Below, in pieces: positions 5,485-5,555 of a DNA stretch of 5,555 nucleotides. The notes below the pieces were generated by a model. The model saw nothing but the letters and a program-made list of their open reading frames with translations. It was not told the origin of the DNA and searched no databases. This DNA is from an uncultured Clostridia bacterium. Its GTDB lineage: Bacteria > Bacillota > Clostridia > Christensenellales > CALWSW01. Position numbers and translations under genes: made by a program. The stretch lies in contig CALNBC010000249.1 of the NCBI GenBank assembly GCA_937874755.1, forward strand, positions 1 through 5,555. The letters run 5' to 3'. Within the stretch, counting starts at the first letter, position 1, and each line of letters opens with the position of its first letter.

Positions 5485-5555
5485 TCAGCCTCCTCCATAA
5501 TCTAAAAAATCGTCTATCTGCCGCTCGTATTCCCGCTCGTGCCGCCCCGCTCGCC
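5485..5555 (-). CDS. 3' end of the gene upstream of portal, probably terminase large subunit (partial)
   Basis: Only the last 22 codons and the TGA stop (5487-5485) are inside the window; the 5' part lies beyond base 5555. The tail is hydrophilic (RAGRHEREYERQIDDFLDYGGG). An acidic-aromatic 'QI-DDFLDYGG' ending looks like the C-termini of many phage terminase large subunits, and that gene is expected directly upstream of portal. Of the other two minus-strand frames, one is closed by a TAG. The other stays open but gives an Arg-rich sequence that would run out of frame into the next gene. The end of this gene carries the GGAGGAGG ribosome-binding site of the next gene. The identity is inferred from position and a short stretch, so it is tentative. 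Confidence 0.55.
   Translation of the reverse strand, partial: RAGRHEREYERQIDDFLDYGGG
5489..5496 (-). promoter_or_regulatory. Shine-Dalgarno site (GGAGGAGG) of the small membrane-protein gene
   Basis: GGAGGAGG on the minus strand lies inside the last codons of the upstream gene. The first GGAGG sits 7 nt before the ATG at 5484. It encodes the Gly-Gly end of the upstream protein, serves as the ribosome-binding site for the next gene, and fixes that start. Confidence 0.75.

Overview
This window is a virion-morphogenesis module from a tailed double-stranded DNA bacteriophage or a prophage. All genes lie on the minus strand and are read from right (5555) to left (1). In transcription order they are: the 3' end of a gene at the expected position of the terminase large subunit; a 65-residue single-pass membrane protein; the portal protein; the scaffolding protein; the HK97-fold type major capsid protein with an added C-terminal Ig/FN3-like domain; a small head-tail adaptor (neck) protein; and the first 490 residues of a large beta-rich tail hub/nozzle protein that leaves the window at base 1.

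The order terminase - portal - scaffold - coat - adaptor - nozzle is that of the P22 head and tail-neck genes (2-1-8-5-4-10). No tail-tube, tail-terminator or tape-measure gene appears between the adaptor and the large tail protein. I therefore infer a short-tailed (podovirus-type) particle. The portal seeds the procapsid and conducts DNA, the scaffold directs coat assembly, and the terminase fills the head. The adaptor extends the portal ring, and the hub/nozzle closes it. No prohead protease gene lies between portal and coat.

Genes are tightly packed: a stop directly abutting a start (TGA-ATG), a 14-nt overlap, an ATGA overlap, a 28-nt gap, a 57-nt gap and a 1-nt gap. Each complete gene, and the large tail gene, has a strong purine-rich Shine-Dalgarno site. 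The 57-nt gap after the coat gene holds a clear intrinsic terminator (11-bp GC-rich stem, then TTTTT). It is followed at once by the ribosome-binding site of the adaptor gene, an arrangement that would let the coat be made in excess over the neck and tail proteins.

The host cannot be identified with certainty. Strong AGGAGG-type ribosome-binding sites, a scaffold and portal of the kind common in phages of Clostridia, and a chitobiase-C-like domain on the coat all favour a Firmicutes (Clostridia-like, perhaps gut) host. The DNA is GC-rich, yet the ATA isoleucine codon is preferred (12 of 17 Ile codons in the large tail gene). No RNA gene, CRISPR array, insertion sequence, attachment site or host gene was seen, and there is no gene-free stretch longer than 57 bases. 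The system is largely a conventional phage structural operon. The points most worth a second look are the coat's Ig-like extension, the post-coat terminator and the small membrane protein between terminase and portal.
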